Assembly: GCA_013152205.1 (NCBI GenBank)
Contig: JAADGV010000007.1
Span: 1-64,000, forward strand
Origin: Planctomycetota bacterium
Lineage (GTDB): Bacteria; Planctomycetota; Planctomycetia; Pirellulales; Lacipirellulaceae
Direction of reading: 5' to 3'
Length of the DNA: 64,000 nt
The notes beneath the pieces were generated by a model that saw only the letters and a list, made by a program, of their open reading frames with translations, was not told the origin of the DNA and did not search any database. The position numbers were made by a program, and so were the translations under genes. Positions 1 to 9,170 of this stretch are shown here, one piece after another. Each line of letters opens with the position of its first letter. The stretch's first letter is position 1.

Positions 1-476
1 CCGCCTACCAAAGCAGTCGCACCAGCCGCTAGGGCTAGCTCTTGGCAGCAGCGGACGGCTCGCTCAGCCGGTTTGATTTCGCTCGTAATAATCTCAAAAG
101 CCCGTGGAATCAGGGCATCGCCCACCAGAATGGCAGTCGCTTCGTCGAACTTCTTGTGGCAGGTGGGGCGGCCACGACGAAGGTCGTCGTCGTCCATCGC
201 CGGCAAATCGTCGTGGACCAGCGAGTAGGCATGGATCATCTCAACGGCAACGGCGGCAGGCAGGGCTTGCGCAACTTCTGCACCACAGGCCCGAGCGGCG
301 TAGATCGTCAGCAGTGGGCGCAGCCGTTTTCCTGGTGCCAACAGGCTATACTCGATCGCCTCTTGCAACCGCGTAGGGCAATCTTTGTCGAATGCGACAT
401 AATGGCGCAAAGCCGTCTCGATCTGCTCTCGCAGCTCTAGGCTTACATCTATCGGAATCACCGTCTTTGCGTTCAT
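1..476 (-). CDS. ispA: Farnesyl/geranylgeranyl diphosphate synthase, N-terminal part (truncated by window start)
   Basis: Reading the minus strand from the ATG at 476 gives an open frame to the window edge, about 158 residues. It matches the start of short-chain trans-polyprenyl diphosphate synthases: a GKRLRP substrate-binding motif, then the first aspartate-rich motif DDLPAMDDDDLRRG, which binds Mg-diphosphate. The family condenses IPP with allylic diphosphates to make FPP/GGPP in the cytoplasm. The gene lies 44 bases downstream of xseB on the same strand; an xseA-xseB-ispA order, often followed by dxs, is common in bacteria. The second aspartate motif lies beyond the window, so product chain length cannot be judged. 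Confidence 0.9.
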   Translation of the reverse strand, partial: MNAKTVIPIDVSLELREQIETALRHYVAFDKDCPTRLQEAIEYSLLAPGKRLRPLLTIYAARACGAEVAQALPAAVAVEMIHAYSLVHDDLPAMDDDDLRRGRPTCHKKFDEATAILVGDALIPRAFEIITSEIKPAERAVRCCQELALAAGATALVG

Positions 477-520
477 CGGTCGGAATCAAATTGCTAACAA
501 AGAATGAGGAAACCTCTATC

Positions 521-877
521 TTAGAACAGCGACGACGTATCGTCCACTTCACGCGAGGCAGATCGGCCACCTTTTACGCTCCTCCGGCGGCTTCGAGCCG
601 AGCTTTTTTCTTCGAGAGACTCGCCCTCGGTATCGTCAAAAGGCTTGGTCCGCGCTTGGCCTGTAGGGTCGATGTCGCTGACCAACTCGATGCGGCGTTC
701 CGCCTCGGTGAGCAGGCCATAGCAAGCATTCAGGTGCTTGACCCCGTGTTCATATTGCTCCAGCGAGTCAGCAAGCCCGAGCTTGCCGCCTTCGAGATTG
801 GCAACAATCTCTTCTAGTTGGGCGAGCGAATCTTCAAAGGCGGGAGGTTTTGGTTTCGCGACTTTTTTCTTAGCCAT
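521..877 (-). CDS. xseB: Exodeoxyribonuclease VII small subunit
   Basis: XseB partners several-to-one with XseA to form exonuclease VII, which degrades single-stranded DNA to oligonucleotides. The core FEDSLAQLEEIVANLEGG, followed by a second helix with LADSLEQYEHGVKHL, is the typical helical hairpin of the family. I chose the ATG at 877, which overlaps the xseA stop in an ATGGCTAA arrangement that suggests translational coupling; a GTG at 892 would add five residues. The C-terminal half (from about residue 70) is a polar, Ser/Arg/Glu-rich tail, longer than in typical XseB proteins of about 80 residues and probably disordered. Confidence 0.9.
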   Translation of the reverse strand: MAKKKVAKPKPPAFEDSLAQLEEIVANLEGGKLGLADSLEQYEHGVKHLNACYGLLTEAERRIELVSDIDPTGQARTKPFDDTEGESLEEKSSARSRRRSVKGGRSASREVDDTSSLF

Positions 878-2129
878 GTTGTTTGCTCTCACAAATTATT
901 TGGTCGACGGTACTCACAAGGGTTCCTTGGGCCAACTTCGTGGCAATTTGCTGTCCCTCTGTTACTTGGGTGGCGGCAGAAATTAGTCGGCCACTTGCTT
1001 GGTCGTGGGTGAGGCTATAGCCTCGGCCTAGCACTCCTAGCGGGCTTAGCGTCTCAAGCTTCCCGCTGATAGCCGCTAGACGGCTTTGCTGTTCGCGTAG
1101 CTGAACCTTCATGGCACTGTGCAGACGAGTTGCCAAATCGTCGGTCTGTCGGCTAAGAAGGTGGACTCCGTCGAGTGGCCTTGCAAACGCCGGTCGGCTG
1201 GCAATCGCGTCAACTCGATTGCGCAAGTTGACGGTTTTCGCAGTCAGGGCATTCTTTAGCCGGGCGTGCAAGCTACGCATATTCTCGGCCACATCTTGCG
1301 ACGAAGGCACAACTCGCTCGGCTGCTTCGCTGGGGGTCAGTGCCCGCACATCCGCGGCAAGGTCGGCTAGGGTTACATCAATCTCGTGCCCCACGGCCGA
1401 TACGGTTGGCACACGAGAAGCAGCTATCGCGCGGACCACAGGTTCTTCGTTAAAAGCCCACAGGTCTTCTAAGCTGCCTCCGCCACGTCCTACCACCAAA
1501 ACGTCGAGCGACGGCACCAGTGTATTCGCTTGGTGTATCGCGGCTGCAATTTCATCTGCCGAGCCGTCTCCTTGCACGCGTACAGGAAAGATCAGCACTT
1601 CGACTCCCTGCCAACGTCGCCGCAGCACTTCGAGGAAGTCGCGTATGGCTGCCCCCGTGGGACTGGTCACCACGCCTATGCGACGCGGGAAGGTTGGCAG
1701 GGGGCGTTTGTTTTCGGTGTCGAACAAACCTTCGCGGGCCAACTTTTCGCGTAGCTTACGCAAAGCCAGTTCCAGTGCACCAATACCCTGGGGCTGCAAT
1801 TGTTCGATGACCAGTTGATAGCTACCCCGCGGGGGATAAACATCGAGCCGTCCGCGGCATACGACCTCAAGGCCGTCGTGAACATCAAACTTGAGTCTTG
1901 CCGCAGTTCCTCGCCAAATGACGGCACGCAACTGGGCGTTATCGTCTTTGAGTGTCAAATAGCAATGCCCCGACTGAGGGCGAGAAAAATTGGAAATTTC
2001 GCCCGCTACCCAAACGTCGGAGAAATTATTCTCGACAACGCCTTTCAAGCGAGCGGTCAGTTGGGTAACCGTCTGCGCTTGCGGAGTGTTAGATGTATCA
2101 GCAGTGGGCAAGCTAGCGGGCATGGGCAT
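870..2129 (-). CDS. xseA: Exodeoxyribonuclease VII large subunit
   Basis: This is the catalytic subunit of exonuclease VII. An N-terminal OB-fold (about residues 20-120, with VWVAGEISNF and GHCYLTLKDD) precedes the nuclease core, which carries RRIGVVTSPTGAAIRD, the hallmark GRGGGSLEDLWAFNEE and VGHEIDVTLADLAAD. A coiled-coil region and a short C-terminal domain with LGRGYSLT follow. At 419 residues it is slightly shorter than the usual 430-450, with the reduction in the coiled coil. It overlaps xseB by 8 bases and is probably cotranscribed with it and ispA. Confidence 0.95.
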   Translation of the reverse strand: MPMPASLPTADTSNTPQAQTVTQLTARLKGVVENNFSDVWVAGEISNFSRPQSGHCYLTLKDDNAQLRAVIWRGTAARLKFDVHDGLEVVCRGRLDVYPPRGSYQLVIEQLQPQGIGALELALRKLREKLAREGLFDTENKRPLPTFPRRIGVVTSPTGAAIRDFLEVLRRRWQGVEVLIFPVRVQGDGSADEIAAAIHQANTLVPSLDVLVVGRGGGSLEDLWAFNEEPVVRAIAASRVPTVSAVGHEIDVTLADLAADVRALTPSEAAERVVPSSQDVAENMRSLHARLKNALTAKTVNLRNRVDAIASRPAFARPLDGVHLLSRQTDDLATRLHSAMKVQLREQQSRLAAISGKLETLSPLGVLGRGYSLTHDQASGRLISAATQVTEGQQIATKLAQGTLVSTVDQIICESKQHG

Positions 2130-2473
2130 CCTACCAAGGGTACGAAAGGAGCCATTCTACCGGAAACCGGGGGCAGGTTTATAGCCCCAACATCCCATAG
2201 GACAGGGGGATTGCAAAGTTGGTACGATCGACCAAAGTTTAGGGAAAAAGAATAACCACAGAGGACACAGAGTAGCACAGAGGAAATCTATTTTTAAGGT
2301 ACTCTGTGCTACTCCGTGTCCTCTGTGGTTCAAATTATTGCGGTTTATTTTGTGCAATTGTGACTTTGCTGTTCTCCTGTTCTATGGAAACAGGATTAGC
2401 CAGTGCGGGGGAAAGTGAATGGCCCCGCCTTTGATTTACTCAGCTTCCCAGCAGAAAGAAGCCGAAAATTGGG
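2130..2473. other. Intergenic region with border motif and palindrome
   Basis: This 344-base gap between xseA and the acyltransferase gene has no convincing coding sequence. It holds the sequence ATTGCAAAGT at 2210-2219, which recurs next to other intergenic palindromes in the window. A long hairpin repeat lies at 2254-2330 and a GACTTTGC-type sequence at about 2362-2370, which may be the opposite border of the same element. Confidence 0.5.
2254..2330. repeat. Long inverted repeat of the ACCACAGAGGACACAGAG type
   Basis: The two 29-base arms (2254-2282 and 2302-2330) are reverse complements with one mismatch and enclose a 19-base AT-rich loop. The sequence resembles dispersed intergenic repeats rich in CACAGAG that I associate with planctomycetes and other large-genome bacteria. 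A diverged relative is at 40749-40820. It could fold as a strong hairpin in RNA and act as a terminator, but no U-tract follows. Confidence 0.8.
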
Positions 2474-3295
2474 TTAGGCGCTGAATCGCTTTGGCTCGGT
2501 TTCCTCAGCGGTCGAGAGCTGCTGGGGGTAGCGGAGCAAAGAGGGTTTTTCGCTTGTCGACGAATCGAGATCGTTGGGTAGCAAGGTTTGCGGGCTGCGT
2601 CGTTCGCAGACTTCGCCTTCGCGACGCAAACCGCTGGCTGCCCAATCTTCGGCTTCAAGGGTTAAATCGTTGAGCAATCGCTCGACCCGCTGGCGATGTG
2701 TTTCTAGCTGATCGCGATCAAGCCCTGGTGGAATTTTTACTTCCGGGCCAACCACGCCGCGAATTTGCGAAAATGGGCGGGGGACCGCATGTCGATCCCA
2801 ACTTTTTGCGCGCCAGGGTCGGTCAACGCCAAACCCTAGCGGCACGAGGGGCATGCCAAGCTTCGACGCCAAATAAATGGCTCCTATGGCCATGGTTCTT
2901 CGCGGCCCTCGCGGACCATCGGGAGTGATCGCAAGATTCATGTGTCGACCACGACGCGACATCTCTAACAACGCCGCCGCCGAGCCACGATTGCTAGAAC
3001 CTCGCACGCAGTCGAAGCCCATGTGGTACGCAACTCGCGCTAAAATATCGGCATCCCGATGTCGGCTGAGTAGCATGGCCAAATTGCAATGGCCGCGCAG
3101 ATAAAGGGGGATGAGGATGTACTCATGCCAAAAGACATAGATGCGCGGCTGTTCGCTTTTGTAGCGGGCATCCACCGATCGGTCGTAGTAGATCGCTCGG
3201 TACTCATGCGTACTCATCCATGCGCGAATCCCTTGCGAGGCCACCAAGCCCCCCAATCGCATCGACAATGACAACGAATCGCCCATCCATCCCAT
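2474..3295 (-). CDS. DUF374 lysophospholipid acyltransferase family protein
   Basis: The protein resembles the DUF374/LpxL-like acyltransferase family, which transfers acyl chains to lipid precursors at the inner membrane. Visible markers are FWHEYILIP (the HX4-type active-site region), a stretch with FDCVRGSSNRGS, and ITPDGPRGPRRTM followed by ASKLGMPLVPLGF, the classical PDGPRGP block of DUF374. The first 220 residues cover the domain. The remaining 50 are Ser/Arg-rich and look disordered. The exact substrate cannot be told; a role in lipid A or phospholipid remodelling is an inference from the family. Confidence 0.85.
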   Translation of the reverse strand: MGWMGDSLSLSMRLGGLVASQGIRAWMSTHEYRAIYYDRSVDARYKSEQPRIYVFWHEYILIPLYLRGHCNLAMLLSRHRDADILARVAYHMGFDCVRGSSNRGSAAALLEMSRRGRHMNLAITPDGPRGPRRTMAIGAIYLASKLGMPLVPLGFGVDRPWRAKSWDRHAVPRPFSQIRGVVGPEVKIPPGLDRDQLETHRQRVERLLNDLTLEAEDWAASGLRREGEVCERRSPQTLLPNDLDSSTSEKPSLLRYPQQLSTAEETEPKRFSA

Positions 3296-3365
3296 CCTTG
3301 GTCACGTTTTTTTGAAAAACTTCATCCGCGTTCTATAGCTGCATCTAATTCTATGACAAATCGCT

Positions 3366-3701
3366 TCAGCCTGTCAGGTCCAGTTCGCTGCCGCTATTGC
3401 CGGTTGGATCTTTCGTTTGTCGGGGCGTCTTCGCCGAGGCTTGTTCGCCCTCGTCCTCACTTTCCTTTTGTTCTTCTGCGGCCTCCCAGAAACGCCGCCC
3501 ATCGGCGTCGCGTTCCGAGACGCCTTGGTCTTCTTCGGTCTGTCCGATGCCGGCAGCCTTTTCGCTTTTTTCTGCGGAATCTACCTGCCGTTGCCGAGCA
3601 CTTGAGTCTTTCTGTGCTCGCTCGGTTTCGCTACCTGAGGTTTGCGAAAGTGGTGCGCCAGCGGCGCTGCTTGCCACTCCAGTCATTGGTCCCACGCTCA
3701 T
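3366..3701 (-). CDS. Small acidic, probably disordered protein
   Basis: A 111-residue frame rich in Ser, Glu, Ala, Gln and Asp, without hydrophobic segments or cysteines. Short patches such as RQVDSAEKSEKAAGIGQTEE and SERDADGRRFWE look deliberate, with regular spacing of charged residues, and I have the impression that small proteins of this composition recur in planctomycetes. No function can be assigned. It lies between the AsmA-like gene and the acyltransferase gene on the same strand and may be cotranscribed. Being low-complexity, it could be over-called, but no competing frame is better. Confidence 0.55.
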   Translation of the reverse strand: MSVGPMTGVASSAAGAPLSQTSGSETERAQKDSSARQRQVDSAEKSEKAAGIGQTEEDQGVSERDADGRRFWEAAEEQKESEDEGEQASAKTPRQTKDPTGNSGSELDLTG

Positions 3702-3822
3702 TTTCCGGCTCCTTATTTTTTCCGGGGTGAAGTCTGTGGATTAGCGGCGGCTTCATGGGAGCAACTCTGGCAAGGACGGAGGTGCCACCGCGATCGTTAA
3801 TTCTTTTCTGTTGGTAGTAAAA

Positions 3823-6800
3823 TTATTGCTTACCCCAGCGCGGAAGCAAAGGAAAACTTCGCTTTGCCTCTCGTGTTGGGGTGGTTGACCCTGTTGTGTC
3901 CAAATCGGTCTGGATTTGCTGAAGTAGGTTGTTGATTCCTGGTAACGCTTGGGTATGGACTTGAGGATTGGATAAGGTTCCGTCGACGTCCATTTGCATC
4001 GTCTGCTGGCCGAGTTGATTGACAAACCCCTTTAGCAACGGTACGCGAATTTCGTTCCGCCCAACTATGCTGTGAAACCTCAACTTGAGACTCTGATCGA
4101 AATTCGCCTCTCCGCGTCCCAGTAGGCTGACGGCGTCGCCCAAAAAATTAAGCTGATCGAGATAGATGTGTCGCCCATCAATACGGAACCGAACATCGGC
4201 TTCGTTGAATGCGGTGCTATTGGGGGTTTCGCTTCGAAGCACCTTCAACAAACCGACCAAAATCGGCAGTTCGTAGATATTGGCTTCGGTCACCTTCACC
4301 TCGCCGCGGCCGGTCATTGTTTCTAGCGATCGCCCGTGACCTGCTAAGGTAATGCTGGCGGCAACCCGACCGGTGAAGTTTTGGTCTCCGTGGAATCGTT
4401 CTCGAACCACACGAAGTAGATCGGCGTTGTATAGCGAAGCCGTAGCGGAGTAACGCGGTATGTTGCCAAAGGTAACTTTGATATCGCTGGAAATCGTGCC
4501 GTCGTAAACTTGAGCCGTCAGCGGTCGAGCAGGCAGTCGCTGCTGTTGGGTTGCCCATTTCCCTATCAGGCATTGGGTCTCGTCAGCCCACAGCGGCCCA
4601 CGAATATTCGTAAATTGCACATCCTGGAAGGTTGCCGAATCCAGAGCAAGTTCGCCTGCCGAATAGCAATCTCGTTCGGTGCTTTCGCCAATAAGCCGGA
4701 TGCTTCCGTGAATATTTTTCAGCTCAACACCGGCTTGTACATTTGCTTGAAAGCAATTGAGTTGGGTATCCCATTTCGAGTTGATCGCTGACTGAGGGCC
4801 GCTGGCCTTAGAAAACTGCAACACGGTGTTATTCATGCTGAAGCTACCCTCGGGGCGCATTTGTTGGATCAGTACTCGTAGTTTTGGGGGCAGGGCGGCT
4901 AGCAAGTCGCGGCGTGGTTCAAGTCGATCGACCGATAAACCAGCCAGCTCGACATCCCAACTGCCGTTGGGGCGAAAATTGCCGCTGCCATTGGTGCGAA
5001 TTTCTGTGCGTCCATGCCGAGCGCTTAGCTGCGACAAAGACAATCGCCCATCCTGATATTCAAACTTGCCAGCGATCCCCTCTAGCAGATAGGGGAAAAA
5101 CCTCGGTTCTATGGTCGCCGATTGCGGCTTGATTGAAACGCCGATCGAGGGTCGCTCAAAACCGGTTCGATTCAGAACCGTGGCATCAAGATTCACCCGT
5201 CCGGTAGGGTTCAGCTCAGCCCATGCTTCTTGAACCGCTGGCGAAAGAGCTTGGCGAAGTTCCTCATCAAGCGGAATTTGCTCGCCGGTAAACTTTAGCC
5301 AAAGCTCGTTGCCCCCGGTCTCGATTGGCCGCAGGTATCCCTCAGCAAAAACTCGGCGAGATCCGCCAGAGGCAAGGTTTCGGAATGTCCAATCTTGGTT
5401 CTTCGCTTCAATGATTCCAAAAATACCGCTGAGAGGGTACGGGAATTTTTCGTACTTAATCGTGCAATCGACTAAGTCTAGCTGCAAGGCCGTGGTCGGT
5501 TTGACTTGGCCTAGTCGCGTACGTTCGAGTCGCCATGCTACGTTGAACTTGCCTTGTGGATGGAGCGACTTGATTACGCCTTGGGTTTTATCAGGAAGGG
5601 CAGCAATCATCTGAGGCTCGATGGTGACGTTTTGCCCGGTGATATTCACCCAACCCACAGCCCCAGGGCGAGGGTCTAATACCTGTCCAACGATTTCCAA
5701 CGGCTGTCCGCCGCCATAGCCGACCAGCTTAATATCAAGCTGCGAAGGCAAACCTTCTTCGCCTACCTTAAAATTCAAGGTGCCCGAACCGTCATGGAGC
5801 CGATAGCGAAACTTATCTGATTCAAATGCCAACTCGCGTCCGGTGAGGGTCGCACCCGGACGCCAACGCTCGCCATCGAAAGTTAGTTGCAAATCTGCGT
5901 CAACGATACCCGTGGGACGATATTTATCCCACTCTCGCCGAAGCATCTCTGGCAACGCCCCATAAAGTTTCTCTGTAAGCGGTAAATTCTCGATCCGTAG
6001 GCCCAAGGCCAGCGGAGCGGCGGTTGTCCAGCCGCGGCGTTCCATTTGCAATGCCAGTGTGGCGGCTCCGATGTTGGCTTGCAGACGCTCGACCTTTAGC
6101 GACTGGTTCTCGCAACGAACCATGCACGACAATTCGGTCAGCGGCCAAGGCAAACGAGGATCGTCAACTCGCCCTCCAGCGACTTGAAAATTCGCCTTGA
6201 TCTGAGGAGGGCTGCCCATGCCAACTTGGTGTTGAACTTCAAACTCTCCATCCACAATCCCTTGCAGCGACGATTGGCCGATCACCGATTGCGAATTGGC
6301 CGCAACCCACGCAAGCAATTCCTGGGTGATTTGCAACTGTTCGATCTCACCTTCAGCCTTGAACAATTTCGTCGTCGGGTCGAAGCTGGCCTGGATGGTA
6401 GCCTGCCTTAGGTTCGGGCCACCCAGTGTCCCACGAACTTCTATCGGTTTGTCGTGAGCCGAAGCCGCCATCGCCACGGGGGTGATGTTTGAATCCTGCA
6501 ACTCGTCGGTGGGGTGGCTATCTGACTCTGCCGAGAGGACCGTTAGATTTACATCACGCAACGAGAGGCTGGGCAACTCCGGTTGGGTTGCGTCGTTGAT
6601 TGTAATCTGGGCATCCTTGATGTCGATTTGGGGTCGTTTCTTCCCGTAGTTTGGCAACGGCAAAAACGTTTCCAGATTCCACTGTCCATTGGCAAGACGC
6701 GTGGCCCACACCTGAGGGTGACGTACGATGACACGTTGTACTTCTGGCAACCCCTGTACCAACTTCGATAATCGCACATCGCAGACAATCATCACCTCTT

Positions 6801-7089
6801 CGACGACCAGCAAATTGTTTTGTAGATGTGTGTCAGAGGTTTCAGAGATGGCAAGGTCGTAGAACGTAATGCCGCGACCTTCCACCAACCTTGCGCCGCT
6901 GATGCTAACATTCAAATGAGGAAACTGATCGGCCAACGCTTGTTGCACATGGCGTCGGATCTCGTCGTCCATGCGGACAAACAGATAAACACCAACCGCC
7001 AACACGGCAACAACCACGAGGATTGCGCCGAGCTTAAAAAAGGACCAACAGGCGTTGATGAATTGACTGACGATAAAAAACCTTCTCAA
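3823..7089 (-). CDS. Large AsmA/YhdP/TamB-like envelope protein
   Basis: A 1088-residue protein with one N-terminal transmembrane helix (about residues 17-38, with KLGAILVVVAVLAVGVYLFV). A very long beta-rich periplasmic part follows. Its repeated pattern (ISGARLVEGRGITFYDLAIS near the start, a C-terminal block with GRGEVKVTEANIYELPILVG and LLGRGEANFD) is typical of the AsmA-like superfamily. That family includes bridge-like lipid-transfer proteins spanning the envelope. The C-terminal module resembles the AsmA-like C-terminal domain closely. Assignment to one subfamily is not possible by eye. It is downstream of tilS and upstream of the acyltransferase gene, in keeping with an envelope-lipid role. 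Confidence 0.75.
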   Translation of the reverse strand: MRRFFIVSQFINACWSFFKLGAILVVVAVLAVGVYLFVRMDDEIRRHVQQALADQFPHLNVSISGARLVEGRGITFYDLAISETSDTHLQNNLLVVEEVMIVCDVRLSKLVQGLPEVQRVIVRHPQVWATRLANGQWNLETFLPLPNYGKKRPQIDIKDAQITINDATQPELPSLSLRDVNLTVLSAESDSHPTDELQDSNITPVAMAASAHDKPIEVRGTLGGPNLRQATIQASFDPTTKLFKAEGEIEQLQITQELLAWVAANSQSVIGQSSLQGIVDGEFEVQHQVGMGSPPQIKANFQVAGGRVDDPRLPWPLTELSCMVRCENQSLKVERLQANIGAATLALQMERRGWTTAAPLALGLRIENLPLTEKLYGALPEMLRREWDKYRPTGIVDADLQLTFDGERWRPGATLTGRELAFESDKFRYRLHDGSGTLNFKVGEEGLPSQLDIKLVGYGGGQPLEIVGQVLDPRPGAVGWVNITGQNVTIEPQMIAALPDKTQGVIKSLHPQGKFNVAWRLERTRLGQVKPTTALQLDLVDCTIKYEKFPYPLSGIFGIIEAKNQDWTFRNLASGGSRRVFAEGYLRPIETGGNELWLKFTGEQIPLDEELRQALSPAVQEAWAELNPTGRVNLDATVLNRTGFERPSIGVSIKPQSATIEPRFFPYLLEGIAGKFEYQDGRLSLSQLSARHGRTEIRTNGSGNFRPNGSWDVELAGLSVDRLEPRRDLLAALPPKLRVLIQQMRPEGSFSMNNTVLQFSKASGPQSAINSKWDTQLNCFQANVQAGVELKNIHGSIRLIGESTERDCYSAGELALDSATFQDVQFTNIRGPLWADETQCLIGKWATQQQRLPARPLTAQVYDGTISSDIKVTFGNIPRYSATASLYNADLLRVVRERFHGDQNFTGRVAASITLAGHGRSLETMTGRGEVKVTEANIYELPILVGLLKVLRSETPNSTAFNEADVRFRIDGRHIYLDQLNFLGDAVSLLGRGEANFDQSLKLRFHSIVGRNEIRVPLLKGFVNQLGQQTMQMDVDGTLSNPQVHTQALPGINNLLQQIQTDLDTTGSTTPTREAKRSFPLLPRWGKQ

Positions 7090-7242
7090 CGAACTCGATC
7101 AGCGGATCACAAGTTCTTCGCTTTGCTAGCTTTCGCCTACAACCGCACCGGGCGCGCAGTTTGGGAGCGGAATACTAGGTCCAACGGGGCGAGACGGTCA
7201 AGACAAACTGCCTTCAAAAACAGATTGCTAGCACTGAGGCTT

Positions 7243-8304
7243 CTACTCGGCCTGCCACTGCAAGACCAGCAACCCGGCAGAGACGCGAGCTTGCACCCCG
7301 CCGGGTAGGTTGAGGACGGTGCTATCATCATCAGACTTGGCAAGCTGGGCCAACTGGTGCCACTTGCCATAAGTCATCGCCTGCTCTGGCAACCCCGCCG
7401 ACCGCCAGACAATGCGCAAAGCCTCGCAAACCACCACGCTGGGGCCTTCTGAAAGCGGGAGCAGAGCGAGGGAAATCTGTGCCCGGGATGCGTCGGGTGA
7501 GGTTCGACGCACATCACATCGGCCAAGAAGCTCTTGGGCTTGCGACTCAAGGTACTGCTGAACATCGTCAGCTTGGGTCGCCAGTCTTAGCAGTGCGGCA
7601 TCGACGTCGGGGTTGAAATCTTCTCGCAATTTAGGCAGCAGGTCGTGCCGAACCCGGTTTCTGGCAAAGCGTCGTTCCGAATTGCTGCCATCGTTTCGGT
7701 AAGATTGGCCAAGCGAGGCAAGATAGCTAGCCAAGTCAGCACGGCAACAGTCGAGCAGCGGACGAGCCAAAGTTACCGAAGATGTCAGTGGCCTAGTGTG
7801 AGGTATCCCAGCTAGCCCACGCAGCCCAGAACCCCGCAACAGCCGAAACAGCACCGTCTCGACTTGATCGTTTTGGGTATGGGCGATCGCCAGATAGCGG
7901 GCACCCGCTTGTTCGGCCGCAGTTGTTAGCAGCTCGTATCGTTCTGCCCGGGCCGCAGCTTCCAAGCCATCGCCGTCCGCCTCTGCCCGCTCAGCCGCGG
8001 TGCCGCGCAGGATCGTTAGCGGCACGCCAAGCAAATCGCACTGTTGCTGGCACCACTCGGCATCCTGGTCCGATTCATCACCTCGAAGCTGATGATTGAC
8101 GTGCAAGGCAAAAATGCTCCCATTGCCGCCACATTCGGCTTTCACTTGCAAAAGTGCTCGCAGCAAAGCCGTGCTGTCGCACCCTCCGGAAATCGCGACA
8201 GCCACATGAATGTCGCGCCAAATTGCTGGCGGCCAAGCCTTGCACAGAGCCTGGGGCACCCCGCAATCCGTGTCAGCCTCGGAGGGTTGTGATTTGCTGG
8301 ACAA
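7243..8304 (-). CDS. tilS: tRNA(Ile)-lysidine synthetase
   Basis: TilS converts the wobble cytidine of the CAU tRNA-Ile to lysidine using ATP and lysine. The PP-loop SGGCDS is at residues 39-44. Further motifs are LHVNHQLRGDESDQD, the family-typical EAAARAERYELL and AIAHTQNDQVETVLFRLLRGSGLRGLAG (read in two parts), and RNRVRHDLLPKL. The 353 residues are consistent with a TilS with N-terminal catalytic domain plus linker and a reduced C-terminal domain. It is the first gene of the minus-strand block. Its start lies near the palindromic repeat at 8377-8456. Confidence 0.93.
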   Translation of the reverse strand: MSSKSQPSEADTDCGVPQALCKAWPPAIWRDIHVAVAISGGCDSTALLRALLQVKAECGGNGSIFALHVNHQLRGDESDQDAEWCQQQCDLLGVPLTILRGTAAERAEADGDGLEAAARAERYELLTTAAEQAGARYLAIAHTQNDQVETVLFRLLRGSGLRGLAGIPHTRPLTSSVTLARPLLDCCRADLASYLASLGQSYRNDGSNSERRFARNRVRHDLLPKLREDFNPDVDAALLRLATQADDVQQYLESQAQELLGRCDVRRTSPDASRAQISLALLPLSEGPSVVVCEALRIVWRSAGLPEQAMTYGKWHQLAQLAKSDDDSTVLNLPGGVQARVSAGLLVLQWQAE

Positions 8305-8376
8305 GGTTTTGGCTCGTGCTGTTTCGGGAGAAAGGGAAAACTAGCGGTCCGTCAGGCCCGCATTGATGGTCCGGCT

Positions 8377-8456
<80 letters not shown>

Positions 8457-8582
8457 CTCAATACAGGTTTTATGGGCCACTAGTACAACCCTACACGGGC
8501 GTTGAAACCCCTGTAAACCACCCCCAAACTGCGTAAGCCGCGACCTTACTCAATCGACTCTAACCTCAAAGCCTGGTTTACC

Positions 8583-8610
8583 TTGCATGGATTCTCAATT
8601 GTGTTACGAT
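8583..8610 (+). promoter_or_regulatory. Sigma70-type promoter upstream of rny
   Basis: TTGCAT at 8583-8588 and TACGAT at 8605-8610 are separated by 16 bases. Transcription would begin near 8616, exactly at the base of a strong nested hairpin. The rny start codon is about 730 bases downstream. Confidence 0.5.
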
Positions 8611-8615
8611 GCGAT

Positions 8616-8819
8616 TCGGGTGTGGCTGGGCTGACTGTGTGTCAGACTGACTAGCCTACCCGATTTGGAAGTTAGAAAAATACGTGTCTCAGACCGAGTA
8701 CCTCGATTTGGGGAATTGGCATGAGAGCGTCGTGTGATTTAAGTTCGTCGCTGAGGAGTCCTATCCAGGCTCTCGATTGAATTCGAGGGCTGCCGGTTGT
8801 TGTGCAACATGCTTGAGAT
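8616..8819 (+). other. Candidate structured leader RNA or small RNA
   Basis: Directly after the predicted start site, TCGGGT (8616-8621), GGCT (8624-8627) and CTGAC (8631-8635) pair with GTCAG (8641-8645), AGCC (8653-8656) and ACCCGA (8658-8663). Together they make a nested hairpin with a five-base apical loop. Two further hairpins follow: CTCTCGA/TCGAGGG around 8770-8790 and GTTG/CAAC around 8796-8808. I do not recognise tmRNA, RNase P RNA, SRP RNA or 6S RNA signatures here. It may be a 5' leader of rny or of the small frame at 8820, or an independent RNA. Confidence 0.35.
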
Positions 8820-9170
8820 TTGCCAGTTAATTCTGATCTCGTTGATGCGGTTCTGTGTGGGCATTGGCCGTCGCGGCCAAATTGTCTTTTCGTCACAGTA
8901 CCGCGTCTGGGCTATGTCTGTGCGCCGCTCCAACTGCTATCGCCCTCTGCAACAGCAGATGGCGTTGCCGTTGAACGAGGCTGTCTCTTGTCTGCCCCTG
9001 CTGGCAGCTTGGGAGAGGCTGTGGTGTATCGACAAAAAAGTAGCGAGGGCGTGGTGTCCCATTGTGGCTCAACCGCTTTTGCTGCACGAGCAATTAAGGC
9101 GGTAGGAAACAAGTTTGCAGTTAGGGTTACGATTCGGTTGAATGAGCCCGAGCTACGACAACCTCTTTAG
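8820..9170 (+). CDS. Possible small protein, uncertain
   Basis: A 116-codon open frame starting with TTG immediately after an in-frame stop. The translation has an unbiased composition with alternating hydrophobic stretches, for example FAARAIKAVGNKFAVRVTIR near the end. There is no recognised domain, no good ribosome binding site, and no transmembrane segment. It could be a real small gene between the leader and rny or a chance frame in a long untranslated leader. No other convincing frame covers 8660-9345. Confidence 0.22.
   Translation: MPVNSDLVDAVLCGHWPSRPNCLFVTVPRLGYVCAPLQLLSPSATADGVAVERGCLLSAPAGSLGEAVVYRQKSSEGVVSHCGSTAFAARAIKAVGNKFAVRVTIRLNEPELRQPL

Noticed and set aside
1111-1818. Long plus-strand open frame within xseA
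   Set aside because: It is the antisense shadow of a clearly recognised gene and has no domain of its own.
8616-8819. Known housekeeping RNA (tmRNA, RNase P RNA, SRP RNA or 6S RNA)
   Set aside because: No signature sequences of any of these were found.
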